Positions 1 through 7,875 are shown, counted from the stretch's first letter. The stretch is 64,000 bases of DNA from Streptomyces ambofaciens ATCC 23877 (GCF_001267885.1 NZ_CP012382.1:4389001-4453000); one strand, 5' to 3'. The notes: generated by a model from the sequence alone, not told the origin. Made by a program: numbers and translations.

Positions 1-739
1 CCCACCGGCGGGTGGAACCGACCTTGATCCCGGCCTGGGCGAAGGCCTTGACGACGTCCGCGGGGAGGTCCGGCCGAACCCGGCGCCCGAACGCCGCGGA
101 CACCTCGTCGGCCAGCTCTGCCAGGCGGCGCGGTTCACCCCCGCCCGCGTACCGCTCGCCGAGGAGGTCGTGCAGTACCTCGCGGTGCACGTCGGTCCGC
201 CAGGGCAGCCCGGCGCGGTTCATCTCGGCGGCCACCAGCATCCCCGCCGACTCGGCCGCGGTCAGCAGCCGCAGCCGGTCGGGGTGCGCGGACCGGTCGT
301 GGCGGTGCCGTTGCTCGGCGTAGACCGCGAGCAGGTCGTCGAGGGGGAGGTGGACGCCCTGCGGTTCGAAGAGCGGGGACTGGGCGCCCGGCTCGGCGGA
401 CCGCTGCGGCGGATCGGGCGGTACCGGGCCGCCGCGCAGCCGGGCCAGGGCCGCCGCGGCCGAGCGCGGCTCCCCGTACCGCCCCTCGTGGCCGAGGAGG
501 AGGTTCTCGGCGGCCTCCACGTCGTAGCACCGCTCCGCCCGCACCCCCGCGGCGAGCAGGTGCGGGTAGACCTCGGCGGTGGAACGCCACACCCAGCGTG
601 CGACGTCCGGCCGGGCCCGGACGGCCTGCGCCGGGCCGGGCTCGCGCCGCACCGGTCCGGCGGGCAGCCCGTCGGGGCCGAGGGGGGCGACGTCCACGCC
701 ACCGTCCTCGGCCACGGCGAGCGCCCACCGGTCGGCCAT
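1..739 (-). CDS. bifunctional 3'-5' exonuclease/DNA polymerase (DNA polymerase I-like), N-terminal part
   Basis: The first 246 codons of a gene that runs off the left edge. The protein starts MADRWALAVAEDGG and reads without a stop; it contains a stretch like LLTAAESAGMLVAAEMNRAG followed by LPW, which I recognise from the Streptomyces second DNA polymerase I-like protein (exonuclease-like N-terminus plus family A polymerase domain, about 560 residues). The catalytic polymerase part lies outside the window, so activity cannot be judged. Start ATG at 739 is the first in frame after a region with no open frame; the Shine-Dalgarno is unremarkable. Expected role is DNA repair or replication support alongside the main PolA; this is inferred from family only. 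The next gene upstream (Clp-N protein) is on the same strand but about 200 bp away. Confidence 0.75.
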   Translation of the reverse strand, partial: MADRWALAVAEDGGVDVAPLGPDGLPAGPVRREPGPAQAVRARPDVARWVWRSTAEVYPHLLAAGVRAERCYDVEAAENLLLGHEGRYGEPRSAAAALARLRGGPVPPDPPQRSAEPGAQSPLFEPQGVHLPLDDLLAVYAEQRHRHDRSAHPDRLRLLTAAESAGMLVAAEMNRAGLPWRTDVHREVLHDLLGERYAGGGEPRRLAELADEVSAAFGRRVRPDLPADVVKAFAQAGIKVGSTRRW

Positions 740-944
740 GTCGCGAGTCTCGCAGGAGGGACTGACAACCGACCCCGCTCGCCGTCACCGGCGCCCCCGC
801 GCCCACCGGCGCCCCCGCCCCCACCCGTACGGTGACCGGCGCGTCAGTGATCCGTCCCGGCGTGCCGTGGCGGGTACGTCCGTGGCCGTCCCGCCTGCCG
901 TGGCCGGTCCGTCAGGGCCGTCCCCGCGTGCCATGGCCGGTCCG

Positions 945-1706
945 TCAGCCCTGTTCCGCCCCGGAATCCTGCGGGTCCTGCTCCTCGGTCACGGTCAGGA
1001 ACTCCGCCAGTACCTCGGTGACGTAGCGCTCGGTCGCCTCCTTGTCGAGGCCGAGTCCGCTGAGCACGCCCTCGCCGTGCTCGTGCTCCAGCAGGGCGAG
1101 CAGGATGTGCTCGGTGCCGATGTAGTTGTGGCCGAGCCGCAGGGCCTCACGGAAGGTGAGTTCGAGGACCTTCTTGGCCGCGGGACCGTACGGCACCAGC
1201 TCCGGGGGCTCCGCGGCGGCGGGCGGGAGCGCCGCGGACGCGGCCTCGCGTACCGCGTCGAGGGTCACGCCCTGTGCGCCGATCGCCTTGGCGGAGAGGC
1301 TCTCCCGCTCGGTGACCAGGCCGAGGACGAGATGCTCGGGCACGCCCTCGGTGGCGCCGGCGGTCTTGGCCGCGGTGTGGGCGGCCATGACCACGTTGCG
1401 CGCGCGGGGCGTGTAGCGGTTGAAGCCCTGGCTCGGGTCCAGGTCGGCGGACTCCTTCGGCACGAAGCGCTTCTGCGCCGCCTGCCGGGTCACGCCCATG
1501 CTCTTGCCGATCTCCGTCCAGGACGCGCCCGACCGCCGGGCCTGGTCCACGAAGTGGCCGATGAGGTGATCGGCCACCTCGCCGAGGTGGTCTCCGGCGA
1601 TGACGGCGTCCTGGAGCTGTTCCAAGGGCTCCGCGTGCGCCTTCTTGATCGCGGTGATGAGTTCGTCGAGACGTACGGATGACGTGATGCTCGGATTCGT
1701 CGCCAT
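945..1706 (-). CDS. Clp N-terminal-domain protein with helix-turn-helix
   Basis: A 253-residue protein. Residues about 60-85 (SWTEIGKSMGVTRQAAQKRF) look like a helix-turn-helix; residues about 95-240 hold two Clp_N repeats (NVVMAAHTAA..., then [20 protein letters not shown]), the same module that opens ClpC, whose gene lies at 58.4 kb. There is no AAA+ domain, so it cannot be a ClpC-type unfoldase; it is more likely a regulator or adaptor that borrows the Clp_N fold. The ATG at 1706 sits 6 nt after a TACGGT -10 box, so the mRNA is probably leaderless. Two perfect CAACC-N3-GGTTG sites cover the promoter, which suggests repression, perhaps by this protein itself. Function inferred, family assignment firm. 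Confidence 0.85.
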   Translation of the reverse strand: MATNPSITSSVRLDELITAIKKAHAEPLEQLQDAVIAGDHLGEVADHLIGHFVDQARRSGASWTEIGKSMGVTRQAAQKRFVPKESADLDPSQGFNRYTPRARNVVMAAHTAAKTAGATEGVPEHLVLGLVTERESLSAKAIGAQGVTLDAVREAASAALPPAAAEPPELVPYGPAAKKVLELTFREALRLGHNYIGTEHILLALLEHEHGEGVLSGLGLDKEATERYVTEVLAEFLTVTEEQDPQDSGAEQG

Positions 1707-1710
1707 GTGT

Positions 1711-1753
1711 CAACCGTAGGTTGCCTATCTGAGGGCGTCAACCCGCGGTTGAC
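1711..1753 (-). promoter_or_regulatory. leaderless promoter of the Clp-N/HTH gene with two CAACC-N3-GGTTG operators
   Basis: On the minus strand TTGACG (plus 1736-1741) and TACGGT (plus 1713-1718) are separated by 17 bp, and the ATG at 1706 begins 6 nt after the -10 box, giving a leaderless transcript. Two perfect inverted repeats, CAACC-GTA-GGTTG (1711-1723) and CAACC-CGC-GGTTG (1739-1751, extended to GTCAACC...GGTTGAC at 1737-1753), sit on the -10 and -35 boxes respectively, with centres 28 bp apart. This arrangement is classical for a repressor. Confidence 0.7.
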
Positions 1754-1776
1754 AGTGGTTGCCGAGCGTTCGCGGG

Positions 1777-2409
1777 CTACTTCGGTGACGCCACCACCAA
1801 CCGCACCGCCAGCCCCGTGAACACCGTCCCGGAGACGATGTTGAGCCAGCGGTTCACCTGGGCGTTGCGCCTGAGGAGGCCCGCCAGTCGCCCCGACAGG
1901 AGCCCGACGAAGCCGTCCCACAGGAAGCCCATCACCACGAGGGTGCCGCCGAGCAGCAGCAGCTGACCGGGGACGTGTCCGAGCGAGGGGTCGGCGAACT
2001 GCGGCAGGAACGCCACGTTGAAGAGGATCACCTTGGGGTTGAGCAGGTTGGTGATCGCGCCCTGCCAGAAGGCCCGCCGCATGCCCGTGCCCCGGAGCGC
2101 CGGGTCCTCCTCGCCCGGCACCGACCGGTCCCGGAAGGCCTTCACCGCCAGGTACAGCAGATAGGCCGCACCCGCCCAGCGCAGCACGTGGTACAGCGTG
2201 GGCAGCGTCGTGAAGAGGGCCGACAGCCCGAGCGCGGCGGCGACGGCGTGCACCAGCATCGCGCAGGCCACCCCGAACGCGGCCATCACGCCCGCCCTCG
2301 GTCCGCCCCGGCCGCCCACCGCCACGATGAACATCATGTCGGGGCCCGGGGATACGCACAGCGCGAGAGCGGCGACGAGGAACGCCGTGTAGAGAGTCAT
2401 GTCCACCAT
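1777..2409 (-). CDS. LysE/RhtB family amino-acid exporter
   Basis: A 210-residue integral membrane protein of usual family length. The N-terminus has the LysE signature (TLYTAFLVAALALCVSPGPD), and the middle has LLYLAVKAFRD and ITNLLNPKVILF, typical of the RhtB branch (homoserine/threonine or other amino-acid efflux); about six membrane segments are visible. Substrate cannot be told. Three in-frame ATGs (2418, 2409, 2400) are possible; 2409 was chosen because it keeps the full first helix, but no strong Shine-Dalgarno decides it. It is divergent from the DUF2786 gene and its stop is 71 bp upstream of the Clp-N start. Confidence 0.85.
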   Translation of the reverse strand: MVDMTLYTAFLVAALALCVSPGPDMMFIVAVGGRGGPRAGVMAAFGVACAMLVHAVAAALGLSALFTTLPTLYHVLRWAGAAYLLYLAVKAFRDRSVPGEEDPALRGTGMRRAFWQGAITNLLNPKVILFNVAFLPQFADPSLGHVPGQLLLLGGTLVVMGFLWDGFVGLLSGRLAGLLRRNAQVNRWLNIVSGTVFTGLAVRLVVASPK

Positions 2410-2495
2410 GCGCGCCATGGTCGGCACCGAGTGGCGCGGTCTCCGTCGAATTCCACGGAGTGAGACGGAGCCGGGAGCCGTGGCACCATCGCCGG

Positions 2496-3635
2496 GTGAG
2501 TACGCCCAGCACCGTCGACCGTGCCTTCGAGACCGCCCTGTACGACGACGACGCCGACACCCTCGACACCGCCGCCTCGCTGCTCGCGGCGGACCCGGGA
2601 GCGGACCCGGAACTGGGCCGCCGCGGTGAGGAGTTCGTGGCGACGGCCTGGCGGCGCGGCTGGCAGCCCGCCGACCTCGTGCGGATCGTGCGGCGCGAAC
2701 TGGAGGACGTGCACGTACGGCTGGTCGCCGCGCTGATCCGCGCCCAGGCGCCGCACGACCGCTCACGAGGCCCCCGATGGGCCGCGCAGCTGGCCGGCGT
2801 ACCGGAGCAGGGGCCGCCCCGCACCGACCGCTTCTCGCACGCCACCGCCGTCCTGGAGCTGTACCGCCTGCTGCTGCGCCTGCCCGCGCTGGAGCCGCTG
2901 GAGGCGGGGCTGCCGGGGGAGGCGCCCCGCCGGGAGCACCGGCCGGAGTCCCGGGCCCTCGCCCGCATCCGCGCACTGCTCGCCAAGGCGGAGGCGACCG
3001 GTTACCCGGAGGAGGCCGAGGCGCTCAGCGCCAAGGCGCAGGAGCTGATGGCCCGGCACAGCATCGACGAGGCGCTGCTGTCGGCCCACGCGCCCTCACC
3101 CGACGCGCCGGGCGCCTGCCGGATCGGGGTGGAGCCGCCGTACGAGCAGGCCAAGGCGGTGCTGCTGGACGCGGTGGCCGACGCCAACCACTGCCGGGCG
3201 GTGTGGAACGAACCCCTGGGCTTCTCCACCGTCGTCGGCTTCGAGGCCGACCTGGAGGTGGTCGAACTCCTCTACACCTCGCTGCTGGTGCAGGCCGAGG
3301 GCGCGATGGCGAAGGCGGAGGCCGCCCAGCGGGCCGGCGGACGCAAACGGACCAAGACCTTCCGGCAGTCGTTCCTGGCCGCCTACGCCCACCGCGCGGG
3401 CTCCCGGCTCCGGGCCGCCGCGGAGACGGTCGCCGCCGAGACCGGCACGGCGACGGACGTGGACCTCCTGCCGGTCCTCGCCTCCCGCGAGGTCGCGGTC
3501 ACCGACCGTCTGGAGCGCATGTTCCCGGAGACGACCACGACCCGTCTGCGCGGTGCCGCCGACGCGGCCGGCTGGACGGAGGGCACCCGCGCGGCCGACC
3601 ACGCCCGGGTCGACCGCCGACGTCCGCTGTCGTAG
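2496..3635 (+). CDS. DUF2786 domain protein
   Basis: A 379-residue soluble protein. Residues about 153-195 (ALARIRALLAKAEATGYPEE...) match DUF2786, a short helical module of unknown function also found in phage and actinobacterial proteins; the C-terminal half resembles the domain usually fused to it and contains a basic patch (GGRKRTKTFRQSF). The start is GTG at 2496; no clear Shine-Dalgarno precedes it. No enzymatic motif is visible, and neither neighbour gives a functional hint. Downstream lies a GC-rich tandem repeat rather than a simple terminator. Confidence 0.75.
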   Translation: MSTPSTVDRAFETALYDDDADTLDTAASLLAADPGADPELGRRGEEFVATAWRRGWQPADLVRIVRRELEDVHVRLVAALIRAQAPHDRSRGPRWAAQLAGVPEQGPPRTDRFSHATAVLELYRLLLRLPALEPLEAGLPGEAPRREHRPESRALARIRALLAKAEATGYPEEAEALSAKAQELMARHSIDEALLSAHAPSPDAPGACRIGVEPPYEQAKAVLLDAVADANHCRAVWNEPLGFSTVVGFEADLEVVELLYTSLLVQAEGAMAKAEAAQRAGGRKRTKTFRQSFLAAYAHRAGSRLRAAAETVAAETGTATDVDLLPVLASREVAVTDRLERMFPETTTTRLRGAADAAGWTEGTRAADHARVDRRRPLS

Positions 3636-3643
3636 GCGTCGCC

Positions 3644-3797
3644 GTGCGCCGGGCCCCCGCCACCTCTCGTGCGCCGGGTCCGGGCCCCCGCCACGTCTCG
3701 TGCGCCGGGTCCGGGCCCCCGCCACGTCTCGTGCGCCGGGCCCCCGCCCCGTCTCGTGCGCCGGGTCCGGGTCCAGGCCCGTCTCGTGCGTCGGACC
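3644..3797. repeat. GC-rich imperfect tandem repeat between convergent genes
   Basis: About five units of 25-31 bp. The longest unit begins GTGCGCCGGGTCCGGGCC and ends CCACGTCTC; two 31-bp copies are identical, and flanking copies lack the internal TCCGGG or carry substitutions. It fills the space between the DUF2786 gene and the convergent lipoprotein gene, where a bidirectional terminator would be expected. Confidence 0.75.
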
Positions 3798-3833
3798 GCC
3801 ATGTCGTCGCCGGGGAGGCGGGAGCGGCCCTCC

Positions 3834-4481
3834 TCAGTCGCCGGCGCGTTGGAACGCCCCCACCGTGGCGTCCGGCCGGCCCTCGCCCTTCGTCGCCACG
3901 GTGCCGTACGACCAGGGGAAGCGGTGGGTGGAGGCGTCGTCCGGCAGGGCGAACTCCACCGAGCGCACGGTGAGGCCGCCGGTGGCGTCGGTGCCGCTGG
4001 TGCCGTCCGCGTCGCCGGGTTCGCCGGTGCCGTCGTCCCCTCCCCGTACGTAGGCGACCGTGAAGGACGCCGTGTCCTGCTTGCCGAGGGTCAGCCGCTG
4101 GGGCGTGGCCGCCTCCTCCCGCGGGACCCGGACCGAGGCGTCACCCGCGTTCAGCGTCACGGTGGGGAAGCCGTGGAGGACGCATGACGGGCCGCGGTTG
4201 GTGAGGGTCACCGAGACGGTGCCCGTGTCCCCCGCGGCCGGGGCGGGGCTCGGTTCGACCCCCACACCCACCTCGGCGACGCGGCAGGCGGCGTCGCCGC
4301 GGTCGTCGGTACCGCCGCCACTGCCGTCACCACCGCTCCCGCCGTCGCCGCAGGCGCTCAGGAGGAGCGCCGCGGCCAGGACGACGGCGGCGGCGGTGGT
4401 GGGCTGTGCGGGCCTGACGGACCCGGCGGACGCGGCGGGCCCGGTGGACTCGGTGGACTCGACGAACTGGGTGGTGCGCAC
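3834..4481 (-). CDS. DUF4232 lipoprotein
   Basis: A 215-residue secreted lipoprotein. The start is GTG at 4481, preceded by GAAGGAACG at Shine-Dalgarno distance. After a rather long charged N-region comes a hydrophobic stretch ending in the lipobox LLSAC, then a Gly/Ser-rich linker (GDGGSGGDGSGGGTDD). The remainder (CRVAEVGVGVEPSPA ... GTVSVTLTNRGPSCVLHGFP) matches DUF4232, a beta-sandwich domain common in Streptomyces lipoproteins; the two cysteines (CRV..., SCVL) are typical. It faces outside the membrane. Ligand or partner unknown. A second lipoprotein gene lies just upstream on the same strand, 29 bp away, so the two may be co-transcribed. Confidence 0.8.
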   Translation of the reverse strand: MRTTQFVESTESTGPAASAGSVRPAQPTTAAAVVLAAALLLSACGDGGSGGDGSGGGTDDRGDAACRVAEVGVGVEPSPAPAAGDTGTVSVTLTNRGPSCVLHGFPTVTLNAGDASVRVPREEAATPQRLTLGKQDTASFTVAYVRGGDDGTGEPGDADGTSGTDATGGLTVRSVEFALPDDASTHRFPWSYGTVATKGEGRPDATVGAFQRAGD

Positions 4482-4510
4482 GGGTGACGTTCCTTCGTGG
4501 GGTGGTGGTT

Positions 4511-5317
4511 TCAGGAGCCGAGACCGGCCGTCGGCAGGCCGGGAGGCAGTGATCCGCCCTCGGACCGGGTGTACGTCTCCTCGCCGACCCCGCCCTGCCA
4601 GGCCACCGTGAGCGAGCTCCCGTCGACCGACTGGACCGTACCGGTCGCCCGGTCGTCGCCGCCGGACGTGCACTTCAGGCGGATCGTGCGGGTCCCGGCG
4701 TCCTCACCGGCGGTGCCGCTGCACACGGTTCCGCCGGTGGCGAAGAGGGCGGCCTTGTCACCGGTGACCATCAGCGCGACCGCCTGGCCGTCGGTGGTGG
4801 CGAGCCAGCTGCCCTCCAGCTCACCGGCGGCGGACGGCGACCCGCCGGTGCCGCCGCCCGTGTCCGCGGTGGCGGCGTCGCTGGGTGCGGAAGAGGACTT
4901 GTCGCCGCCTCCCGAGCCGCCGGTGGCCGAGCCGCCGTCACCGTCGCCGCCGTCGGTGCACGCGGTGAGCGCCAGCGCGCCCACCAGGCCGACGACCGCG
5001 ACCGCGGCCCGCACGGACCGCCGCCTCCGCACCCCTCGTCCCCGCCCATGCGCACCGGGCGTGCCGGCCGACCGGTCCTGCCCACCTGCATCCGGCGTAC
5101 CGGCCGCTGTGCCCCGACCGTCCGGACCGCGTCGGCCGGTGACCGAACCCGTCACGCCGTCCGTACCGCGTCGGCCGGTGACCGAACCCGTCACGTCGTC
5201 CGTCGCACCGGTACCGCCCGGCACGAGCCCGCCCGATGGACGCCCACCCGTACCCGCCGCGGGGGACGCGTTCCTCGCCTTCGCCGTGCTCTCCGTGGTC
5301 GCAGTCGCCAGTGTCAC
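4511..5317 (-). CDS. putative lipoprotein with long repeat-containing N-terminal extension
   Basis: A 268-residue product if started at GTG 5317, which has GGAG 6 nt upstream. The hydrophobic segment and lipobox (VGLVGALALTAC) come only about 120 residues later, directly after VRRRRSVRAA, so a second possible start is GTG 5030-5032, which would give a normal lipoprotein signal of about 25 residues. The extension contains two tandem copies of a 13-residue unit (TGSVTGRRG.DG). After the lipobox there is a Gly/Ser/Asp linker, then a small domain (GSWLATTDGQAVALMV...) with two cysteines, not recognised. Either the annotated start is wrong or this is an unusual precursor; the mature C-terminal lipoprotein is the secure part. 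Confidence 0.55.
   Translation of the reverse strand: MTLATATTESTAKARNASPAAGTGGRPSGGLVPGGTGATDDVTGSVTGRRGTDGVTGSVTGRRGPDGRGTAAGTPDAGGQDRSAGTPGAHGRGRGVRRRRSVRAAVAVVGLVGALALTACTDGGDGDGGSATGGSGGGDKSSSAPSDAATADTGGGTGGSPSAAGELEGSWLATTDGQAVALMVTGDKAALFATGGTVCSGTAGEDAGTRTIRLKCTSGGDDRATGTVQSVDGSSLTVAWQGGVGEETYTRSEGGSLPPGLPTAGLGS
5126..5194. repeat. two exact 30-bp copies, period 39 bp
   Basis: The segment starting ACCGCGTCGGCCGGTGACCG occurs at 5126-5155 and again at 5165-5194. The 39-bp period is 13 codons, so it is in frame with the lipoprotein N-terminal extension; alternatively it is non-coding upstream DNA if the shorter start is used. Confidence 0.7.
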
Positions 5318-5370
5318 CGGAAGCTCCAAGCTGTAGCCGGACGGCCGGTTCGGCCCAAGACAGCCGCAAG

Positions 5371-5676
5371 CTACCAGGACGACTTGCGCACTCCCGGGAG
5401 ATGTCCGGCGTGTGCCTGCTCGCGCAGGTTCACCCGGGACAGCCCGAAGGCGCGGAAGTACCCGCGCGGGCGCCCGTCGATCTGGTCGCGGTTGCGCACG
5501 CGCGTGCGGGCGGCGTCGCGGGGCTGCCGGCGCAGTTCCCGCTGGGCGGCGAACCGTTCGGCCTCCGTGGTGGACGGCCGGCGGACGATCTCCTTCAGCT
5601 CGGCCCGGCGCGCGGCGTACCGCTCGACGGTCTCCTGGCGCCGCCGGTTCTTCGCGATCTTGCTCTTCTTCGCCAT
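5371..5676 (-). CDS. rpsN2: 30S ribosomal protein S14, zinc-free paralogue
   Basis: 101 residues, [14 protein letters not shown]... to ...GVRKSSW, the length and sequence of the long S14 form that lacks the CXXC zinc knuckle. In actinobacteria such C-minus paralogues replace the zinc-binding S14 when zinc is scarce, freeing zinc. It overlaps the upstream rpmB2 stop by one base (TGATG), so translation is coupled. With L28 it forms the leftward arm of a divergent cluster around a Zur-like box at 5956-5970. Confidence 0.93.
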   Translation of the reverse strand: MAKKSKIAKNRRRQETVERYAARRAELKEIVRRPSTTEAERFAAQRELRRQPRDAARTRVRNRDQIDGRPRGYFRAFGLSRVNLREQAHAGHLPGVRKSSW

Positions 5677-5912
5677 CAGACCCTCACCCCCCGCGCGCGG
5701 ATGCGCGCCACGGCCGCCTCGACGCCGATCGCGTCGACGGTCCTGATCGCCTTCGTGCTCAGCCGCAGCCGTACGTGCCGGCTCTCGCTCGGCAGCCAGT
5801 AGCGCTTCGTCTGGATGTTGGGGTCGAAACGGCGGGAGGTCCGCCGGTGGGAGTGGGAGATGCGGTTGCCGAAACCCGGCCGGGTGCCGGTCAGCATGCA
5901 GTGGGCGGACAC
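5676..5912 (-). CDS. rpmB2: 50S ribosomal protein L28, zinc-free paralogue
   Basis: 78 residues beginning [25 protein letters not shown], typical L28; only one N-terminal cysteine remains, so the usual zinc-binding cysteine set is absent. GTG start at 5912 with GAGAGG 8 nt upstream. First gene of the leftward Zur-controlled arm, followed without gap by rpsN2. A weak promoter (CTGAAA, 18 bp, TAGGAC on the minus strand) overlaps the Zur-like box. Confidence 0.92.
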   Translation of the reverse strand: MSAHCMLTGTRPGFGNRISHSHRRTSRRFDPNIQTKRYWLPSESRHVRLRLSTKAIRTVDAIGVEAAVARIRARGVRV

Positions 5913-5955
5913 GGTGACGTACCTCTCCTTCGGACCGGACGGTCCTAGCTGTTAA

Positions 5956-5970
5956 TGGAATTCATTTTCA
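5956..5970. promoter_or_regulatory. Zur-like box between divergent zinc-free ribosomal protein genes
   Basis: TGGAATTCATTTTCA (reverse complement TGAAAATGAATTCCA) fits the 7-1-7 palindromic Zur operator seen in Streptomyces (TGAAAAT-N-ATTTTCA type) with a perfect left half and 5 of 7 in the right half. It lies 44 bp upstream of rpmB2 and 14 bp upstream of rpmG2, so one site can control both arms. The region is conspicuously AT-rich. Confidence 0.65.
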
Positions 5971-5983
5971 GTAAGGTATCAGC

Positions 5984-6148
5984 ATGGCACGCAACGAACT
6001 CCGCCCGGTCATCAGACTCCGGTCCACCGCCGGGACCGGTTTCACCTACGTCACCCGCAAGAACCGCCGCAACGACCCGGACCGGCTGACCCTGCACAAG
6101 TACGACCCGGTCGCCGGTCGCCACGTCGACTTCCGAGAGGAGCGCTGA
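5984..6148 (+). CDS. rpmG2: 50S ribosomal protein L33, zinc-free paralogue
   Basis: 54 residues: [20 protein letters not shown], then [10 protein letters not shown] and so on to FREER. It has the L33 core but none of the four zinc-binding cysteines. AAGG 7 nt before the ATG can serve as ribosome binding site. It opens the rightward operon rpmG2-rpmE2-COG0523-rpsR2, immediately downstream of the Zur-like box; gap to rpmE2 is 6 bp. Confidence 0.92.
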   Translation: MARNELRPVIRLRSTAGTGFTYVTRKNRRNDPDRLTLHKYDPVAGRHVDFREER

Positions 6149-6154
6149 TCCGCC

Positions 6155-6409
6155 GTGCGCAAGGGAATCCACCCCGAGTACCGTCCGGTCGTCTTCCGCG
6201 ACCGCGCCGCCGGACACGCCTTCCTCACCCGGTCGACCATGACCGGCGAGCGCACCGTGGAGTGGGAGGACGGCCACACCTACCCCGTGGTCGACGTCGA
6301 GATCTCCGACGTCAGCCACCCCTTCCACACCGGCACCGCACGCGTCCTGGACACCGCCGGCCGGGTGGAGCGCTTCGAGCGGCGGTTCGGGAAGCGGGGC
6401 GGGGCATGA
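6155..6409 (+). CDS. rpmE2: 50S ribosomal protein L31 type B (zinc-free)
   Basis: 84 residues, [20 protein letters not shown]..., ending [12 protein letters not shown] start. The type B form lacks the CXXC zinc site of L31 type A and is known in Bacillus and Streptomyces to replace it under zinc limitation. Its stop overlaps the start of the next gene (ATGA at 6406-6409), indicating translational coupling. Confidence 0.94.
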   Translation: MRKGIHPEYRPVVFRDRAAGHAFLTRSTMTGERTVEWEDGHTYPVVDVEISDVSHPFHTGTARVLDTAGRVERFERRFGKRGGA

Positions 6410-7551
6410 GCCCGGCGGTGCGGCTGCCGGTGGTCGTCGTCGGCGGTCTGCACGCCGACGCCCGCAGGGCGGCCGTGGCTCGGCTGCTGGCCGACGTGCC
6501 CGGCAGCGTCGTCCTCCACCACGACCTGGCGACGGCCGCCGCGGGAACGGTCGTACGGACCCTGCGGGACGCCACCGGCGTCCTCTCCGCCGGCGAGACG
6601 ACCCTGGTCGACGACTGCGCCTGCTGCGCGCTGCGCGAGGACCTCGTCCCCGAGCTGGAGCGACTCGCGGACGCCGGAGGCACCCCGCTGGCGGTCGTCG
6701 AGCTGTGGGACTCCGTCGAGCCCAAGGCGATGGCGGAGGTGGTGACGGCCGGCGGCTTCACCGTCACCGGCGTGATCACCGCCGTCGACCCGGCCCTGGT
6801 GCTGCCGTACCTGGGCAACGGCGACGACCTCGCCGAGGGCGGCCTCGCCGCCGCGGCCACCGACCGGCGCACCGTCGCCGACACCTTCGCGCGGCAGCTG
6901 GAGTACGCCCCCGTCCTGGCCCTCGCCGACTCCCCGGAGGCCGACGACGAGGACCTCGAACTGCTGGCCCAGCTGCACCCGACGGCCCGCCGGGTACCCC
7001 TCGGGTCCCCCTCCTCCGCGCTGGCCCGCGCGGCGCTCGCCGGCTTCGACGTGGAGGCCGCGGCAGCCGCCCAGCACCCGGCCTGCGCCCTGTTGCCCGC
7101 CGAGGCCGACGCGCACGGTGTCACCACCCTCGTGTGGCACCGCCGCCGCCCCTTCCACCCGGAACGCCTGTACGCGGCGCTGGAGGACCTGACCTGTGCC
7201 GCCGCCCGCAGCCGGGGCCGGTTCTGGCTCGCCGACAGGGCGGACACGCTGCTGCACTGGGACGCCGCCGGCGGTGCCCTGTGCGTGGAGGGCGCGGGAC
7301 CCTGGCTCGCGTCGCTCCCTGACGCCGCCTGGGAGCTGGTCCCGCCCGTGCGCCGCGCGGCCGCCGCGATCGACTGGCACCCCGAGCACGGCGACCGCTG
7401 CCAGCACCTGGTCTTCACGTCCCCCGGCCTCGACCGCGACGGCCTGGAACGGCTCCTGGAGAGCTGTCTGCTGACCGACGCCGAGTACGCCGCCGGCCAG
7501 GCCGCCTGGCGGCGCCTGCCGTCCGCCTTCGACAACCTCCTGGAGGTCTGA
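6406..7551 (+). CDS. COG0523 (CobW/ZigA-like) protein with degenerate P-loop
   Basis: 381 residues. Family hallmarks are present: the start (LPVVVVGGL), the CXCC metal motif (C71-A-C73-C74 in [12 protein letters not shown]), the GTPase-like region, and a C-terminal CobW_C domain ([31 protein letters not shown]). The Walker A motif, normally GFLGAGKTT right after the first strand, is replaced by [13 protein letters not shown], with no GKT, so nucleotide hydrolysis in the usual way is doubtful. COG0523 proteins act as zinc metallochaperones or insertases in zinc starvation; sitting between rpmE2 and rpsR2 in a Zur cluster fits that role. The missing P-loop is the oddity. Confidence 0.88.
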   Translation: MSPAVRLPVVVVGGLHADARRAAVARLLADVPGSVVLHHDLATAAAGTVVRTLRDATGVLSAGETTLVDDCACCALREDLVPELERLADAGGTPLAVVELWDSVEPKAMAEVVTAGGFTVTGVITAVDPALVLPYLGNGDDLAEGGLAAAATDRRTVADTFARQLEYAPVLALADSPEADDEDLELLAQLHPTARRVPLGSPSSALARAALAGFDVEAAAAAQHPACALLPAEADAHGVTTLVWHRRRPFHPERLYAALEDLTCAAARSRGRFWLADRADTLLHWDAAGGALCVEGAGPWLASLPDAAWELVPPVRRAAAAIDWHPEHGDRCQHLVFTSPGLDRDGLERLLESCLLTDAEYAAGQAAWRRLPSAFDNLLEV

Positions 7552-7555
7552 CCCC

Positions 7556-7810
7556 ATGCCCCGCAACAGCGACCGAACGCCCCGCAACAGCGACCGGAAG
7601 CCCGTCGGCCGGCGGTCCGATCCGCTGGACCGGGCCGGAGTGACGTACATCGACTACAAGGACACCGATCTGCTGCGGCAGTTCGTCTCCGACCGCGGCA
7701 GGATCCGCGGTCGGCGCGCCACCCGCGTGACGTCCCAGCAGCAGCGGCAGCTGGCCAGGGCGATCAAGAACGCACGCGAGATGGCCCTGCTGCCCCACGC
7801 CACGCGCTGA
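7556..7810 (+). CDS. rpsR2: 30S ribosomal protein S18, zinc-free paralogue
   Basis: 84 residues; core S18 sequence ([47 protein letters not shown]). No cysteines. The N-terminus carries a short internal duplication ([15 protein letters not shown]). Last gene of the rightward zinc-starvation operon, 4 bp after the COG0523 gene and followed by a strong terminator. Confidence 0.93.
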   Translation: MPRNSDRTPRNSDRKPVGRRSDPLDRAGVTYIDYKDTDLLRQFVSDRGRIRGRRATRVTSQQQRQLARAIKNAREMALLPHATR

Positions 7811-7840
7811 CCCCGCCCCGGAGGCCGCGCGCCGACCTCG

Positions 7841-7875
7841 CACCGGGGGCCGCTCCTGGGGAGCGGCCCCCGGTG
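7841..7875 (+). terminator. rho-independent-type terminator after rpsR2
   Basis: A perfect 15-bp stem, CACCGGGGGCCGCTC / GAGCGGCCCCCGGTG, with a CTGGG loop, followed by TTGTTG. It closes the zinc-starvation operon. Confidence 0.85.
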
